This document shows positions 1 through 8,954 of a stretch of DNA of 64,000 nucleotides, piece after piece. A program made the translations under genes and the position numbers. How positions within the stretch are numbered: the first letter of the stretch is position 1; every line of letters starts with the position of its first letter. Location: the NCBI RefSeq assembly GCF_030209375.1, contig NZ_JARVSC010000003.1, positions 310,001 to 374,000 on the forward strand, in the 5' to 3' direction. The stretch is from Plantibacter sp. ME-Dv--P-122b. Its GTDB lineage: Bacteria; Actinomycetota; Actinomycetes; Actinomycetales; Microbacteriaceae. The notes below the pieces were generated by a model, which had not been told where the DNA came from, searched no databases, and saw only the letters and a list, made by a program, of their open reading frames with translations.

Positions 1-944
1 GGGACTCGGCGGATCCGCCCCTGCTCGACTACTGGTCGCGGGACCTGCTGTTCTCCGGAGGACGCATCCAGGGCATCTCAGGGAACGCCAACCTCCTCGC
101 CGTGGTGGCGCTGCTCGGGATCATCGTCTTCGGACTGCGGCTGGCGGCGCGGCGCGACGAGCCCGGCGCAGCCACGCTGACCGGCCCGGAACGTCGCTGG
201 ACCCTGCTCATCCGCCTCGGCCTCTCCGTCGTGATGTTCCTCCTGAGCTTCTCGACCACCATCCTGCTCGCCGCCGTGGTGACGGCGGTGGTCCTCGCGG
301 CTGCGCTCGCGATCCGTCGGGCACCTCGCCCGGAGGCGAGGACACCGGTGTACCTCGGTTTCCTCGGCATCGGGGTCGTGGGCGCGGTGGGGGCGGTCGT
401 CTTCCGGACGCAGCTCCTCGGCCTCCTCGGGAAGAGTCCAGACCTCACCGGTCGGCTCGACATCTGGGCGACGGTCTGGCGCCTCATCGAACAGCGGCCG
501 GTGTTCGGATGGGGGTTCTCGAGCCCCTGGGCGCCATGGGAGCCGCTCTTCACCGACCTCGTCATCCGACGCGGCGTGCGACAGCTCCAAGCGCACAACG
601 CCTGGCTCGACGTCTGGTTCCAACTCGGTGTCGTCGGCCTCGTCCTGTTCGCCGCGGTGGTCCTATCCATGCTGACCCGCACCTGGTTCCTGGCCGTCGA
701 CCGTCCACGCGTCGACCTCGACGCACGGCGTCCGTACACGGCCCTCTCGCTCGCCCCCGTCCTCATCGCGGTCTCCCTCGTCGTGCAGTCGGTCGCGGAG
801 AGCCGACTGCTCATCGAATCCGGCTGGGTCCTCCTCGTGCTCCTCGTCGTGAAGACGAAGCAGGAACCCGCCTGGCCGGTCCCTGCCGTCGCAGCCTCAT
901 CCGACCTCGCTCCCGCGCACCGGCGCGACGTCGTCGACGGATGA
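1..944 (+). CDS. O-antigen ligase/polymerase-like membrane protein, 5' end cut by window
   Basis: The reading frame is already open at the left edge (codons in phase with base 3), so the N-terminus lies outside the window; 313 residues are visible. It is a hydrophobic, multi-spanning protein. The C-terminal half has the Wzy_C/WaaL pattern: a GRLDIW segment, a PVFGWGF stretch, then a loop with QAHNAWLD leading into a transmembrane segment (FQLGVVGLVLF). Family members join or polymerise lipid-linked oligosaccharides on the outer face of the membrane. The next gene, 7 bases downstream on the same strand, is a probable paralogue, so the two are likely co-transcribed. Ligase and polymerase cannot be told apart from sequence. 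Confidence 0.8.
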   Translation, partial: DSADPPLLDYWSRDLLFSGGRIQGISGNANLLAVVALLGIIVFGLRLAARRDEPGAATLTGPERRWTLLIRLGLSVVMFLLSFSTTILLAAVVTAVVLAAALAIRRAPRPEARTPVYLGFLGIGVVGAVGAVVFRTQLLGLLGKSPDLTGRLDIWATVWRLIEQRPVFGWGFSSPWAPWEPLFTDLVIRRGVRQLQAHNAWLDVWFQLGVVGLVLFAAVVLSMLTRTWFLAVDRPRVDLDARRPYTALSLAPVLIAVSLVVQSVAESRLLIESGWVLLVLLVVKTKQEPAWPVPAVAASSDLAPAHRRDVVDG

Positions 945-951
945 GACCGGC

Positions 952-2229
952 GTGAGAACAGCGGACTTCGACGCGTTCTCCGTCGCAGCGCGCGTCCTGT
1001 CCTCAGCGCCGCTGGCTGCAGCGTTCGCCACCATCGCCGTCGCGACCGCCTTCGGTGAGCACCTCGTCACGAGTCTGATCGGTGTCGCCGGTTCCAGCGC
1101 GATGCTCGCGGGCCTCGCGACGATCGGCACGGGCATCCTCCTCGCACGCCTCCCCATCATCGAGTGGCGTGGTCTCCTGCCGATCTCGGTCCTGCTGTTC
1201 CTCGCCTGGAGTGCGGTGTCGGTGGTGTGGAGCGCCACGCCGCTCGCGACCCTACCCGCTATCGGCGGACAGCTCGCGTGGGCCTTCATCGCCATCGTGA
1301 TCGCGCTGACCCGCGACACCATCCAGATCGTCCGGGCGACAGGCACCGCCTTCCGCGCGCTGCTCGGCACCTCCCTGGCGCTCGAGATACTGAGCGGCGT
1401 CCTCATCGACACTCCGTTGCCGTTCCTCGGGATCAGCGGAAACCTCGCCTTCGGTGGCCCGCTGGAAGGCGTCTTCGGCTCCCGGAGCGCCCTCGGCATC
1501 GCGGCCCTGCTCGGTCTCGTCACCTTCGTCGTCGAATGGCGGACCCGTTCCGTGCGCCACGGGGTGACGATCGGGTCGATCGCCCTCGCCGCCGGACTCA
1601 TCCTGGGCACGCGCTCACCGAGTGTCGCGCTCCTCGCCGCGGCCCTCGGCATCGCGACCGCCGTGCTCTACGTCTTCCGGCAACTCCGACCGGAACTCCG
1701 CCGCACCTGGCAGTTCGTGCTCCTCGCCGCCCTCGCGCTCGTCGGCCTCATCGGGTATCTCTTCCGATCCGAAGTGTTCCGCGTGCTGGGTCTCGGGCTC
1801 GAGATCGAGCAGCGCTATGCGCTGTGGCAGGAGACCCTGCGACGTTTGGCCCCGAGCGAGCTCAACGGCTGGGGATGGACGGGCGGCTGGGTCTCCGATG
1901 CGGTCCCGTACCGGTTCATCGACGCGAGCCTCGGCCGCATGAACGACTCGGCGCTGAACGCCTATCTGGACGTGTACCTGCAGCTCGGACTGATCGGGCT
2001 CGCCCTGTTCCTCCTCCTCGGCGGCCTGGCGCTCGTGCGGACCTGGCTCATCGCGACCAACCGGCGCAGCGTCGTGCACGTCTGGGCTGCGCTCATCGTC
2101 GTGACCCTGCTCGCATCGGGTGCCGCCGAGAGCAGCCTGCTGTTGAGCGGCGGCTGGCTGCTCCTCGTCGTCTGCGCGGTCATCGGTGCCGGCGGACTGA
2201 GCTGGCGGCGCAAGCTCCCGGAACGCTGA
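952..2229 (+). CDS. O-antigen ligase family membrane protein
   Basis: 425-residue polytopic membrane protein starting at GTG 952, 7 bases after the upstream stop. It shares the layout of the preceding gene: about ten hydrophobic segments, then a charged loop (EQRYALWQETLRRLAP, WGWTGGW) and a segment ALNAYLDVYLQLGLIG that matches the AHN...LG..G region of Wzy_C proteins. In this copy the histidine of the loop is not obvious (NDSALNAYLD). Its predicted role is polymerisation or ligation of the extracellular polysaccharide. It ends 22 bases before the convergent sugar-transferase stop. The two consecutive genes may be an old duplication. Confidence 0.82.
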   Translation: MRTADFDAFSVAARVLSSAPLAAAFATIAVATAFGEHLVTSLIGVAGSSAMLAGLATIGTGILLARLPIIEWRGLLPISVLLFLAWSAVSVVWSATPLATLPAIGGQLAWAFIAIVIALTRDTIQIVRATGTAFRALLGTSLALEILSGVLIDTPLPFLGISGNLAFGGPLEGVFGSRSALGIAALLGLVTFVVEWRTRSVRHGVTIGSIALAAGLILGTRSPSVALLAAALGIATAVLYVFRQLRPELRRTWQFVLLAALALVGLIGYLFRSEVFRVLGLGLEIEQRYALWQETLRRLAPSELNGWGWTGGWVSDAVPYRFIDASLGRMNDSALNAYLDVYLQLGLIGLALFLLLGGLALVRTWLIATNRRSVVHVWAALIVVTLLASGAAESSLLLSGGWLLLVVCAVIGAGGLSWRRKLPER

Positions 2230-2251
2230 ACCCGGCCGGAGCGGCACCGGA

Positions 2252-3697
2252 TCACCGTGCGTCGGTTCCCGGGGCGACGACCGCGCGCACCGTCTGCGCG
2301 AGGATCTTCAGATCGATCGCGGCCGACCGGTTCTCCACGTAGTACAGGTCGAGATCGACGGAGTCGTCCCAGGAGAGGTTGGACCGCCCGCTGACCTGCC
2401 ACAGTCCGCTCATACCGGGCTTTACCAGGAGGCGTCGCTGGGCGAGCAGGTCGTAGCGTTCGACCTCCCACCCCCGGTGGGGCCGCGGGCCGACGAGACT
2501 CATCGAACCACCCAGGACGTTCAACAGCTGCGGCAGCTCGTCGAGCGAGTACTTCCGGAGGATCCGTCCGATCGGCGTCACGAGCGGATTGTCCGGAGCC
2601 TTCGTCAGCAGTTCGCCCGCATCCTGCTGCACCGCGAGGGCTGCTCCGGTGTCGGCGTCGGCGGCCATCGAGCGGAACTTCAGGATCTGGAAGGGGCGGC
2701 CGCGCAAACCGACGCGCTCCTGCCGATACAGCACGGTCCCCCGACTCGTCGTCTTCACCGCGAGCGCGACCGCGAGCATGACCGGGGCCAGGAGCAGGAG
2801 CAGCGTCGCGGAACCGATGACGTCGAACGCCCGCTTCGCCACAGCCTCGACCCGGGACGGCTCGAGGTGGTCGACGTGGATGAGTGGAATGCCGGCCACC
2901 GCCTGCAGGTACAGGCGCGTCGAGGCCACCCCCGTGAGCGTCGGCGCGATGATGAACTTCACCCCGCGCTCGCTGAGGTCCCAACCGAGGCGGCGGAGCT
3001 CGACGGGGGCGAGTTCGACGGGCCCGACGAGGATCACGGTGTCCGCTTGGACCTCCTCGGCGGCGTCGACGATCGAGGGTCGTCCGCTGAGGACGGGGGC
3101 ACCCACGATTCGGACGTCGTCGACGATGCCCGGGGTCGCGACTCCGACCACCCGATGCCCGGCCCAGTCTCCTCGGCGCATGCGCTCGGCGACGTGCACC
3201 GCGTGGTCGCGGTCCCCCACGAGCAGCGTGCGGTAGACCAGTGCGCTGTCACGCCGCCGCGCGCGGAGGTGACGGCGGGCTCCCCAGCGGACCGCCAGCA
3301 GGAGGGCGACCCCGAGTGGCATGGCCGTGAGCAGGAACCCGCGTCCGATCTCGAGCTTGAGGAGGTAGGACACCATCGCCACCGTGCCGAAGACCGTCGT
3401 CGTCACGACCACGACCCGTCGATACGGCGTCCAGCCATCCGCCAGGACCCGCGGGTGGCGCGACCGGGCCGCGGACAGGGGTGACCACCACGCGACAGCG
3501 AGCGCGAGGGTGACCGCCGGGTAGCCGATGTCGAGGCGTCCGAACGGCGCGACGAGCTCGACGACCCCGCGCCAGTACGCGTCCCACCACAGGAGCTGGG
3601 TCACGCCGAGCGCCAGGGTGACGGCGAGGAGGTCGAGGACGAGGACCATGCGCGAGCACCGTCGCTCCCAGCAGCGGCGGGCTTCGACGAAGGGCAT
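2252..3697 (-). CDS. Initiating undecaprenyl-phosphate sugar-1-phosphate transferase (WbaP/CpsE type)
   Basis: Polyprenyl glycosylphosphotransferase that loads the first sugar-phosphate onto undecaprenyl phosphate and so starts repeat-unit assembly. The N-terminal ~200 residues have several transmembrane helices followed by a CoA-binding-like domain; the C-terminal bacterial-sugar-transferase domain spans about residues 288-481. It carries KFRSM, the LDELPQ motif (near 385), VGPRPH (near 403) and VKPGMSGLWQVSGR. I chose ATG 3697 because GGGAGG precedes it by 8 bases. A GTG at 3760 would add 21 residues but has no Shine-Dalgarno. It is the only initiating transferase in the window, so it probably serves the Wzx/Wzy-type polymer. 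Confidence 0.9.
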   Translation of the reverse strand: MPFVEARRCWERRCSRMVLVLDLLAVTLALGVTQLLWWDAYWRGVVELVAPFGRLDIGYPAVTLALAVAWWSPLSAARSRHPRVLADGWTPYRRVVVVTTTVFGTVAMVSYLLKLEIGRGFLLTAMPLGVALLLAVRWGARRHLRARRRDSALVYRTLLVGDRDHAVHVAERMRRGDWAGHRVVGVATPGIVDDVRIVGAPVLSGRPSIVDAAEEVQADTVILVGPVELAPVELRRLGWDLSERGVKFIIAPTLTGVASTRLYLQAVAGIPLIHVDHLEPSRVEAVAKRAFDVIGSATLLLLLAPVMLAVALAVKTTSRGTVLYRQERVGLRGRPFQILKFRSMAADADTGAALAVQQDAGELLTKAPDNPLVTPIGRILRKYSLDELPQLLNVLGGSMSLVGPRPHRGWEVERYDLLAQRRLLVKPGMSGLWQVSGRSNLSWDDSVDLDLYYVENRSAAIDLKILAQTVRAVVAPGTDAR

Positions 3698-3884
3698 GAC
3701 GGCGGCCTCCCTGGGTGAGGTCTGGTGTGCATCGGATCGGTCCTCGATGCGCACGGTCACGGTGAGCGAGGTCGATCACCGGAGTGCGAGACGACCCGGC
3801 GAGAATCGAGCATAATGTATTCGACCAACTGAAGTATCCGATTCCAGCGCAACGCTCGGTGTCGATCGAACGGAGCACCCACCC
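3698..3884. promoter_or_regulatory. Divergent intergenic region, sugar transferase / pyruvyl transferase
   Basis: 187 bases between divergent genes. It contains an AT-richer island around 3808-3822 that stands out from the GC-rich surroundings. A -10-like TAATGT (3813-3818) faces right and TACATT (complement of 3814-3819) faces left. No convincing -35 box was found for either. The rightward gene has GGAG 9 bases before its ATG. Confidence 0.35.
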
Positions 3885-4805
3885 ATGCCCTACCTCGAGA
3901 CCATGCGACGGCGCGCCGAAGCCTCGTTCGTCGAACTGCATCGCGGTGTCACCGAACTCCACTACACGCAGTTCCCAGACCACCGGAACTCGGGCGACTC
4001 GGCCATCGCCCTCGGACAGGCCCGGTTCTGGCGCGCACACGGCATCGCCGTCCGTACGACCTCGAGCGCCGGGAGCATGCCGGAGCGGGTCCGAGACTCG
4101 TCGATCCCGGTCCTCATCCAGGGCGGCGGCAACCTCGGGGGCCTCTACCCGGTGCTGAGCGAGGCGCGCTACGAACTCGCGGAGCACCTCCCGGTCGCCA
4201 CCTTGCTCATCCAGGCACCGCAGTCGGTCGTGTTCCCCACGGACGCGGATCGCCGGGCGTTCTCCCGACGGTTCGCCGCCCGGCGCCACCTGCGGGTCGC
4301 CGTCCGCGACCAGGCCTCCTACGACCTCCTCCGCGACGAGGTCGACGACCTCAGCCTCTCGCCGGACGCCGTGCACCTCCTCGGCCCGATCAGCGCCCCT
4401 GAACCGCGGCAGCGACGCATCGTCATCGCCCGGACGGACGAGGAGACCGCGGGCGGGCTCGTGGGCTCCGAGAGCGCCGATTGGCCGGCCGACCCCCTGG
4501 ACCTCCGAGCGCATGAGTGGCTCGGCTGGCGGGCGGCGAAGCACCCGGTGTTGAAGCCCTTCATGGAGCGCGACCATGCGTCGTGGATGCGGCGAGCCGA
4601 ACGTCGATTCGACGCCGCCGTCCGGCTGATCGCCCGCGGCGAGGTGGTCGTCACCGATCGTCTCCACGCCATGCTCATCGGGCTGCAGATGGGTCGGCGC
4701 GTGATCGCCATCGACAACAACAACCACAAGCTGTCCAACTATGCGGAGACCTGGTTCGGCGGCCTCCAGCCGACGGTGAGCTTCGAGCACACCCTCCGCC
4801 CGTGA
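3885..4805 (+). CDS. Polysaccharide pyruvyl transferase family protein
   Basis: 306-residue protein of the PS_pyruv_trans family, which adds pyruvate ketals from phosphoenolpyruvate to sugars of surface polysaccharides. Diagnostic segments are the N-terminal HRNSGDSAIALGQ, the glycine-rich QGGGNLGGLYP near residue 80, and the C-terminal VVTDRLHAMLIGLQMGRRVIAIDN, whose TDRLHA block is the hallmark of the family. ATG 3885 follows GGAG by 9 bases. The stop overlaps the GTG of the next membrane-protein gene by 4 bases, so the two are translationally coupled. A second, more divergent member lies at 34035-35225. Confidence 0.85.
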   Translation: MPYLETMRRRAEASFVELHRGVTELHYTQFPDHRNSGDSAIALGQARFWRAHGIAVRTTSSAGSMPERVRDSSIPVLIQGGGNLGGLYPVLSEARYELAEHLPVATLLIQAPQSVVFPTDADRRAFSRRFAARRHLRVAVRDQASYDLLRDEVDDLSLSPDAVHLLGPISAPEPRQRRIVIARTDEETAGGLVGSESADWPADPLDLRAHEWLGWRAAKHPVLKPFMERDHASWMRRAERRFDAAVRLIARGEVVVTDRLHAMLIGLQMGRRVIAIDNNNHKLSNYAETWFGGLQPTVSFEHTLRP

Positions 4806-6139
4806 CGTCCGGGCAGCCCTCCCACCACCTGACCCGTCGGGACGCGGCCAGAGCCCGCGCGGAGGCCAGCGCCCACCGGACCGAATGCCGCCGGCGGTTG
4901 ACGCGACGGACGCGCGGTGTCGGCGGACGAGAACCTGACCGCGCTCTCGTCGGTGGTTCGCTCCTCGTGATCGCCTCGCTGCTCGCCCTCGCCTGGGTGA
5001 CAGCCGACCAACCAGGGCTGCCCGGGCATTTCGCGAACGACGAGGGCACGATCATCAGCGTGAACCGGGGGACGTTCACCGAGGCCGACTCGTCGTTCCA
5101 GCTCATCGCCGCGGTCTACCGCTGGATGGGCCTCGCCGAGCTGCCGACGCTCGCCGCCCTCATCGGTGTCGCGAGTTACCTGCTCGTCCTGACGGCCGCG
5201 ATCTCGCACACCCGGCTTGCGACGGCCGAGTGGGTGGACTGGGCCATCATCATCAGCTGCGTCGCACTCGCCGCCATCTACCACGGTGCGTACACGAAGG
5301 ACCTGCTGACCGTCGGCGCAGTACTCGCCCTCATCGCCAACCGGGGACGAGGCCTCCTGGCCGAGCTGGTGCCGGTGGCCGCGATGCTGCTCTATGCGCA
5401 GAGCTTCCGCACGTACTGGTTCCTCGTGGCAGGCCTCTACCTGGTGCTCCGTCTCGCGCTGCGGGCGCGGCGCGGCTGGACGGCCACCCTGGGGGTCATC
5501 CTCGTGCTCTACGCCGGGCTCTCCGTCGTCTTTCCGTTGATCGTCGGTGTCGACCTCGACCACTACCGCCTCACGGTGAACGAGCATCGCAGCACGGAAT
5601 CGGTCAACACCCTGATCGTGCAGTTCCTCCCCGGCACAGGTCCCGTGTCCGGGTTCGTCAACAGTGTCCTCACCTTCGCCTCGTTCATCGTCCCGATCCC
5701 GCTGATGCTCCGCGGCGGGGCGATCTACCTCGTCGTCGCGCTCGTCCTCCTCGCCCTCTGGGGATCACTCGTCACCGTGATCCGGTCGGCGAGGCTTCGA
5801 GCACCCCGCGGAGCTCCAGTGCTCACAGCGTTCCAGAACCGGTTGTTCGCGGCGATCCTCGCCTTCCTGATCGTGCAGTCGATCTTCGAGCCGGACTACG
5901 GCTCGTTCCTCCGGCATCTCACACCGATGCTGATCGTCGCCATGTGCCTGCTCCTGAGCCTGCGGCACGGTGCGGCGGCACTCTCGGCCCGGCGGAGGCC
6001 GGCTTCCGCTGCGTCCCGTGTGGATCAGCGAGGTGCCTGCAGGACGGATGCTGCCGCGATGCGCACGTCCGCTGCGACGCGCGCCCAGGAGAACGGCCCC
6101 GCTGCAGCGAGCACACCCGCCGCGGAGAGCGCCTGGTAG
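4802..6139 (+). CDS. Wzy-like polysaccharide polymerase / polytopic membrane protein
   Basis: 445-residue protein beginning at GTG 4802, which overlaps the upstream stop as GTGA. An Arg-rich cytoplasmic N-terminus (~45 residues) is followed by roughly ten transmembrane segments. The segments NDEGTIISVNRG in the first outer loop and FEPDYGSFLRHLTPM near the end resemble Wzy-type polymerases, but similarity is weak and function is inferred from context. The final ~40 residues, rich in Ala, Arg and Ser, are encoded antisense to the 3' end of the convergent glycosyltransferase gene (115-base overlap). They may be a recent C-terminal extension. Confidence 0.65.
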   Translation: MTSGQPSHHLTRRDAARARAEASAHRTECRRRLTRRTRGVGGREPDRALVGGSLLVIASLLALAWVTADQPGLPGHFANDEGTIISVNRGTFTEADSSFQLIAAVYRWMGLAELPTLAALIGVASYLLVLTAAISHTRLATAEWVDWAIIISCVALAAIYHGAYTKDLLTVGAVLALIANRGRGLLAELVPVAAMLLYAQSFRTYWFLVAGLYLVLRLALRARRGWTATLGVILVLYAGLSVVFPLIVGVDLDHYRLTVNEHRSTESVNTLIVQFLPGTGPVSGFVNSVLTFASFIVPIPLMLRGGAIYLVVALVLLALWGSLVTVIRSARLRAPRGAPVLTAFQNRLFAAILAFLIVQSIFEPDYGSFLRHLTPMLIVAMCLLLSLRHGAAALSARRRPASAASRVDQRGACRTDAAAMRTSAATRAQENGPAAASTPAAESAW

Positions 6140-7137
6140 CGACCCGCGTCGGTGAGGACCCCCTCCAGCGCGTCGGCGAGCGCGGTCGACGTCACCGCCG
6201 TGGCCACGATGCCCGATCCTGACGCGATCGCCTGCTCGGCGAGTCCGCCGACCGGCGTCACGACGGAGGGCACCCCGAGCGCCATGGCATAGGCGAGCAC
6301 ACCGGACTGACTTGCCTCGGTGTACGGCAGCAGGGCCACGTCGAACCCGCCGATCACCTGCGCGATCTCCTCCTGGCCGACCCAGCGGTTCTCGAGTTCG
6401 TCGTCCTCGTGTCGCAGGAGCGCGAGGGCGTCGTCGGTCCCGGACCCGACGACCCGCAACCGGACCCGGATCCCGCGACGGCGCAGTTCGGTGATCGCTC
6501 CCACCCCCAGACCGAGCCCCTTGTATGCCGACAGACGACCGAAGCATCCGACGACCGGAACACCCTCCCGGTACGTCGATCGGACGACGGCCCGGCCCGG
6601 GTCGACACGGTACGCGGCGTGGACGGTCTCGTGGACGCGATCCGCGCGGAACTCGCCACGGGAGGTGAGTGCAGCGGCGACCGGCGCGGAGAACACGATC
6701 GCTCCGTCCGCCGCCCGACGCTCGGCACGACGCAGGAGGTGCTCGAGCCGCGAGAAGTCCCCGGGGTGCATCGTCGCGTCATGGACGCAGAGCAGGCTCC
6801 GACGACCACCGAAGCGGAACACGGGCGCGACCACCCCCTGCCAGAGCTGCTCCATGGCGATGACGGCGACGTCGATGCGATGCCGCCGGAGGAATCGGTC
6901 GAGCCGGAGCGCCGCCCAGAGGAGGCGCGGAAGACCGAGCACCGCGCCGCGCTTGGCTCGGTAGGTGTGGATCCCGAAGGACGGCACGCCGAGTGCTGTG
7001 AACCGATCGGCCACCTCCGCGTCGAGCGAGTACGACACGACGACGTCGCACCCGCCGTCGCGGAGCGCCTGGGCCAACTCGGCGGCGAAGAGCGGGCCAG
7101 CACCGGTGCAGCCCCACTGCACGACGGCGACCCGCAT
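6025..7137 (-). CDS. GT4-family glycosyltransferase
   Basis: 370-residue GT-B glycosyltransferase. The N-terminal acceptor domain opens with MRVAVVQWGCTGAGPLFAAE. The C-terminal nucleotide-sugar domain (from about residue 185) contains GCFGRLSAYKGLGLG and the family segment EASQSGVLAYAMALGVPSVV followed by TPVGGLAE. Start ATG 7137 shares one base with the stop of the upstream glycosyltransferase (TGATG), so the pair is translationally coupled. Its 3' end overlaps the convergent membrane-protein gene by 115 bases. Donor and acceptor sugars cannot be assigned. Confidence 0.88.
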   Translation of the reverse strand: MRVAVVQWGCTGAGPLFAAELAQALRDGGCDVVVSYSLDAEVADRFTALGVPSFGIHTYRAKRGAVLGLPRLLWAALRLDRFLRRHRIDVAVIAMEQLWQGVVAPVFRFGGRRSLLCVHDATMHPGDFSRLEHLLRRAERRAADGAIVFSAPVAAALTSRGEFRADRVHETVHAAYRVDPGRAVVRSTYREGVPVVGCFGRLSAYKGLGLGVGAITELRRRGIRVRLRVVGSGTDDALALLRHEDDELENRWVGQEEIAQVIGGFDVALLPYTEASQSGVLAYAMALGVPSVVTPVGGLAEQAIASGSGIVATAVTSTALADALEGVLTDAGRYQALSAAGVLAAAGPFSWARVAADVRIAAASVLQAPR

Positions 7138-8201
7138 CAGGCCACCTGCGGTATCCGGTAGGCCTCGGCGAGCGCCGACCGCTGACGGTCGGGCGTGTGG
7201 CCCCGAAGGCGATCCGACCAACGGGCGACGTTCGTCTCGGCCCACGCGGCGAACGCCCGGGGTCCGGCCAGCCGGCTGGCGACCAGCGCCTCGAGACCAC
7301 CGTCGAGCGTGAGGGCGTCCGGGAGCGTCCCGAACGCGGCGATCGGACGGACGAGCGTCGGGACACCGGCCTGCACCGCCTCCAGGACGGCGAGCGGGAA
7401 CCCCTCCCAGGCGGCGGTATGGAGGTAGACGTCGCTCTGCGCGAGCCGCTCGCCCACCTCGGCGTGCGGGATCCACCCGGTGACGTGCACGCCGGACGCC
7501 TCCAAGCGGGCGACGTCGTCGTCCGCGCCACCACCCATCCAGACCGGGACCACCTCGATCCCTCGCGCTCGGATCGACGCCGCGGCGTCGGCGAAGCGCA
7601 TCGGATCCTTCTGTGGAGCGATCCGTCCGAGACTCGCGACCGACAACGGACGGTGCTGCTCCGGGCCGTCTCGGCGGGCATCGGGTAGCGGAACCGCGAC
7701 CACGTTCGGAACGTGGACGACGCGCGGCCGGAGGGGCCCGCGCCGTTCCGCGGCTGCGGCCTCGCCCTCGGAACAGGCGGCGATGGTCTCGACGTTGAAC
7801 GACAGCAGCCATTCGACGGCCCGGAACGTACGGCGGCTCCAGGCGGAGAGGTCGGCGCGCTCGAACGCGTAACAGTGCGGGGTGTAGACGATGCGGGTCC
7901 GTGGCGAGCTGCGCAGGGCGACGCGCGCGTACGCGCCGGCGAAGCTCGAGTGGGCGTGCACGATGTCGGCCCCGATACGACGACGCACCCGCCGGATCGA
8001 CCGCACGGCAGCGAGCGGTCGCCGCCCGAGCGCGGTCACGGACGCGAAGCAGTCGGACAGCGTGTCGTCGACCGGGGCGCCGTCCGGGATCTGCGCGAGC
8101 AGGTGATGTTCGACCCCCGGCGGTGCATTCCGCACGTAGGCCTCGATCGCCACGGGGATCCCACCCGCATAGCAGTCGGTGACGTGGAGCACGGTCGTCA
8201 T
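7137..8201 (-). CDS. GT4-family glycosyltransferase
   Basis: 354-residue GT-B enzyme, first gene of a two-glycosyltransferase unit read leftward. The N-terminus MTTVLHVTDCYAGGIP is the usual glycine-rich GT4 opening. The C-terminal domain has SLGRIAPQKDPMRFADAA and the E-x7-E block EGFPLAVLEAVQAGVPTLV. ATG 8201 is preceded by GAAGG at a suitable distance. Downstream it overlaps the next gene by one base. The presence of two consecutive GT4 genes suggests successive sugar additions to the repeat unit. Confidence 0.88.
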   Translation of the reverse strand: MTTVLHVTDCYAGGIPVAIEAYVRNAPPGVEHHLLAQIPDGAPVDDTLSDCFASVTALGRRPLAAVRSIRRVRRRIGADIVHAHSSFAGAYARVALRSSPRTRIVYTPHCYAFERADLSAWSRRTFRAVEWLLSFNVETIAACSEGEAAAAERRGPLRPRVVHVPNVVAVPLPDARRDGPEQHRPLSVASLGRIAPQKDPMRFADAAASIRARGIEVVPVWMGGGADDDVARLEASGVHVTGWIPHAEVGERLAQSDVYLHTAAWEGFPLAVLEAVQAGVPTLVRPIAAFGTLPDALTLDGGLEALVASRLAGPRAFAAWAETNVARWSDRLRGHTPDRQRSALAEAYRIPQVA

Positions 8202-8325
8202 GGCACGCCTTCAAGGACTCGATTATCGGAACATGTCGCCCTGGAATGAGAAATATCAACTGAGGACATCTGTAATATACTGGTCGACCGAGCGAACCCC
8301 AAACCCCGCCGATTCGGAGGAACCC
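8202..8325. promoter_or_regulatory. Divergent promoter region
   Basis: 124 bases between the leftward glycosyltransferase pair and the rightward acyltransferase. It is clearly AT-richer than its neighbours. A rightward -10-like TAATAT lies at 8273-8278 and a leftward GATAAT on the complement near 8221-8226. The acyltransferase has a good Shine-Dalgarno (CGGAGG, 8315-8320). No -35 box matches well, so the assignment rests on the -10 elements and gene orientation. Confidence 0.4.
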
Positions 8326-8916
8326 GTGCCGAAAGCGCTGCGCCGAGTCCTCCTGCGTCTCCACAAACTGTCCGTGAACGCCTCGGGCCTGGTCCGCGCC
8401 GGCATCCTGTTGTGGATCCGCGCCGGTGAGAGTCCGCGCCTCGCGATCTTCGAAGGGCGCGCCCCCGTCCTCGTGATCCCTGGGACGTTTCAGGCAGGCA
8501 CGCGCCTCAAGCTCCGCTCGACCACGCAGCGCTCCTCGATCTCCACCGGTCCGCGCGGCTCCCTCGTCCTCGGAGACCGCGTCTTCATCAACCAAGGGTC
8601 GTGCATCCACGCCGAGCAGTCGATCGTCATCGGCGACCGCGTCTCGATCGGAGACGGCGCGCGGATCTACGACACGAACTTCCATCCGGTGCGCCCCGGG
8701 CAGCCCGTCAAGGTCGAGCCGGTGGTCATCGAGGACGACGTCTGGCTGGCGGCCGGCGTCACCGTGTTGGCGGGCGTGACGATCGGGCGGGGGTCCGTGA
8801 TCGGGACCGGAGCCATCGTCACCCGCTCCGTCGCTCCAGGCTCCCTCGTCGTCGGTCCCGCCGCATCGACCGTCGAACGGTTCCCGATCCCGTCAGCATT
8901 CCGACGGACCCCCTGA
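8326..8916 (+). CDS. Left-handed beta-helix (hexapeptide) acyltransferase
   Basis: 196-residue acyltransferase of the LbH/maltose-acetyltransferase-like family, likely O-acetylating a sugar of the polysaccharide. Imperfect hexapeptide repeats (VLGDRV, VIGDRVSIGDGA, VIEDDVWLAAGVTVLAGVTIG, VIGTGAIVT) run from about residue 75 to 175. The putative catalytic histidine is in YDTNFHPV. GTG 8326 was chosen because CGGAGG ends 5 bases before it; an upstream ATG at 8179 would run back across the divergent promoter region. A GT2 gene follows 38 bases downstream. Confidence 0.85.
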   Translation: MPKALRRVLLRLHKLSVNASGLVRAGILLWIRAGESPRLAIFEGRAPVLVIPGTFQAGTRLKLRSTTQRSSISTGPRGSLVLGDRVFINQGSCIHAEQSIVIGDRVSIGDGARIYDTNFHPVRPGQPVKVEPVVIEDDVWLAAGVTVLAGVTIGRGSVIGTGAIVTRSVAPGSLVVGPAASTVERFPIPSAFRRTP

Positions 8917-8954
8917 CACCCGACGAGCTTCGACCCAGACACAGGAAAGGCCCC

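Noticed and set aside
7138-8685. In-frame extension upstream of the 6025-7137 glycosyltransferase
   Set aside because: It runs through another full GT4 gene in a different frame and lacks domain signals; the ATG at 7137 matches the family N-terminus.
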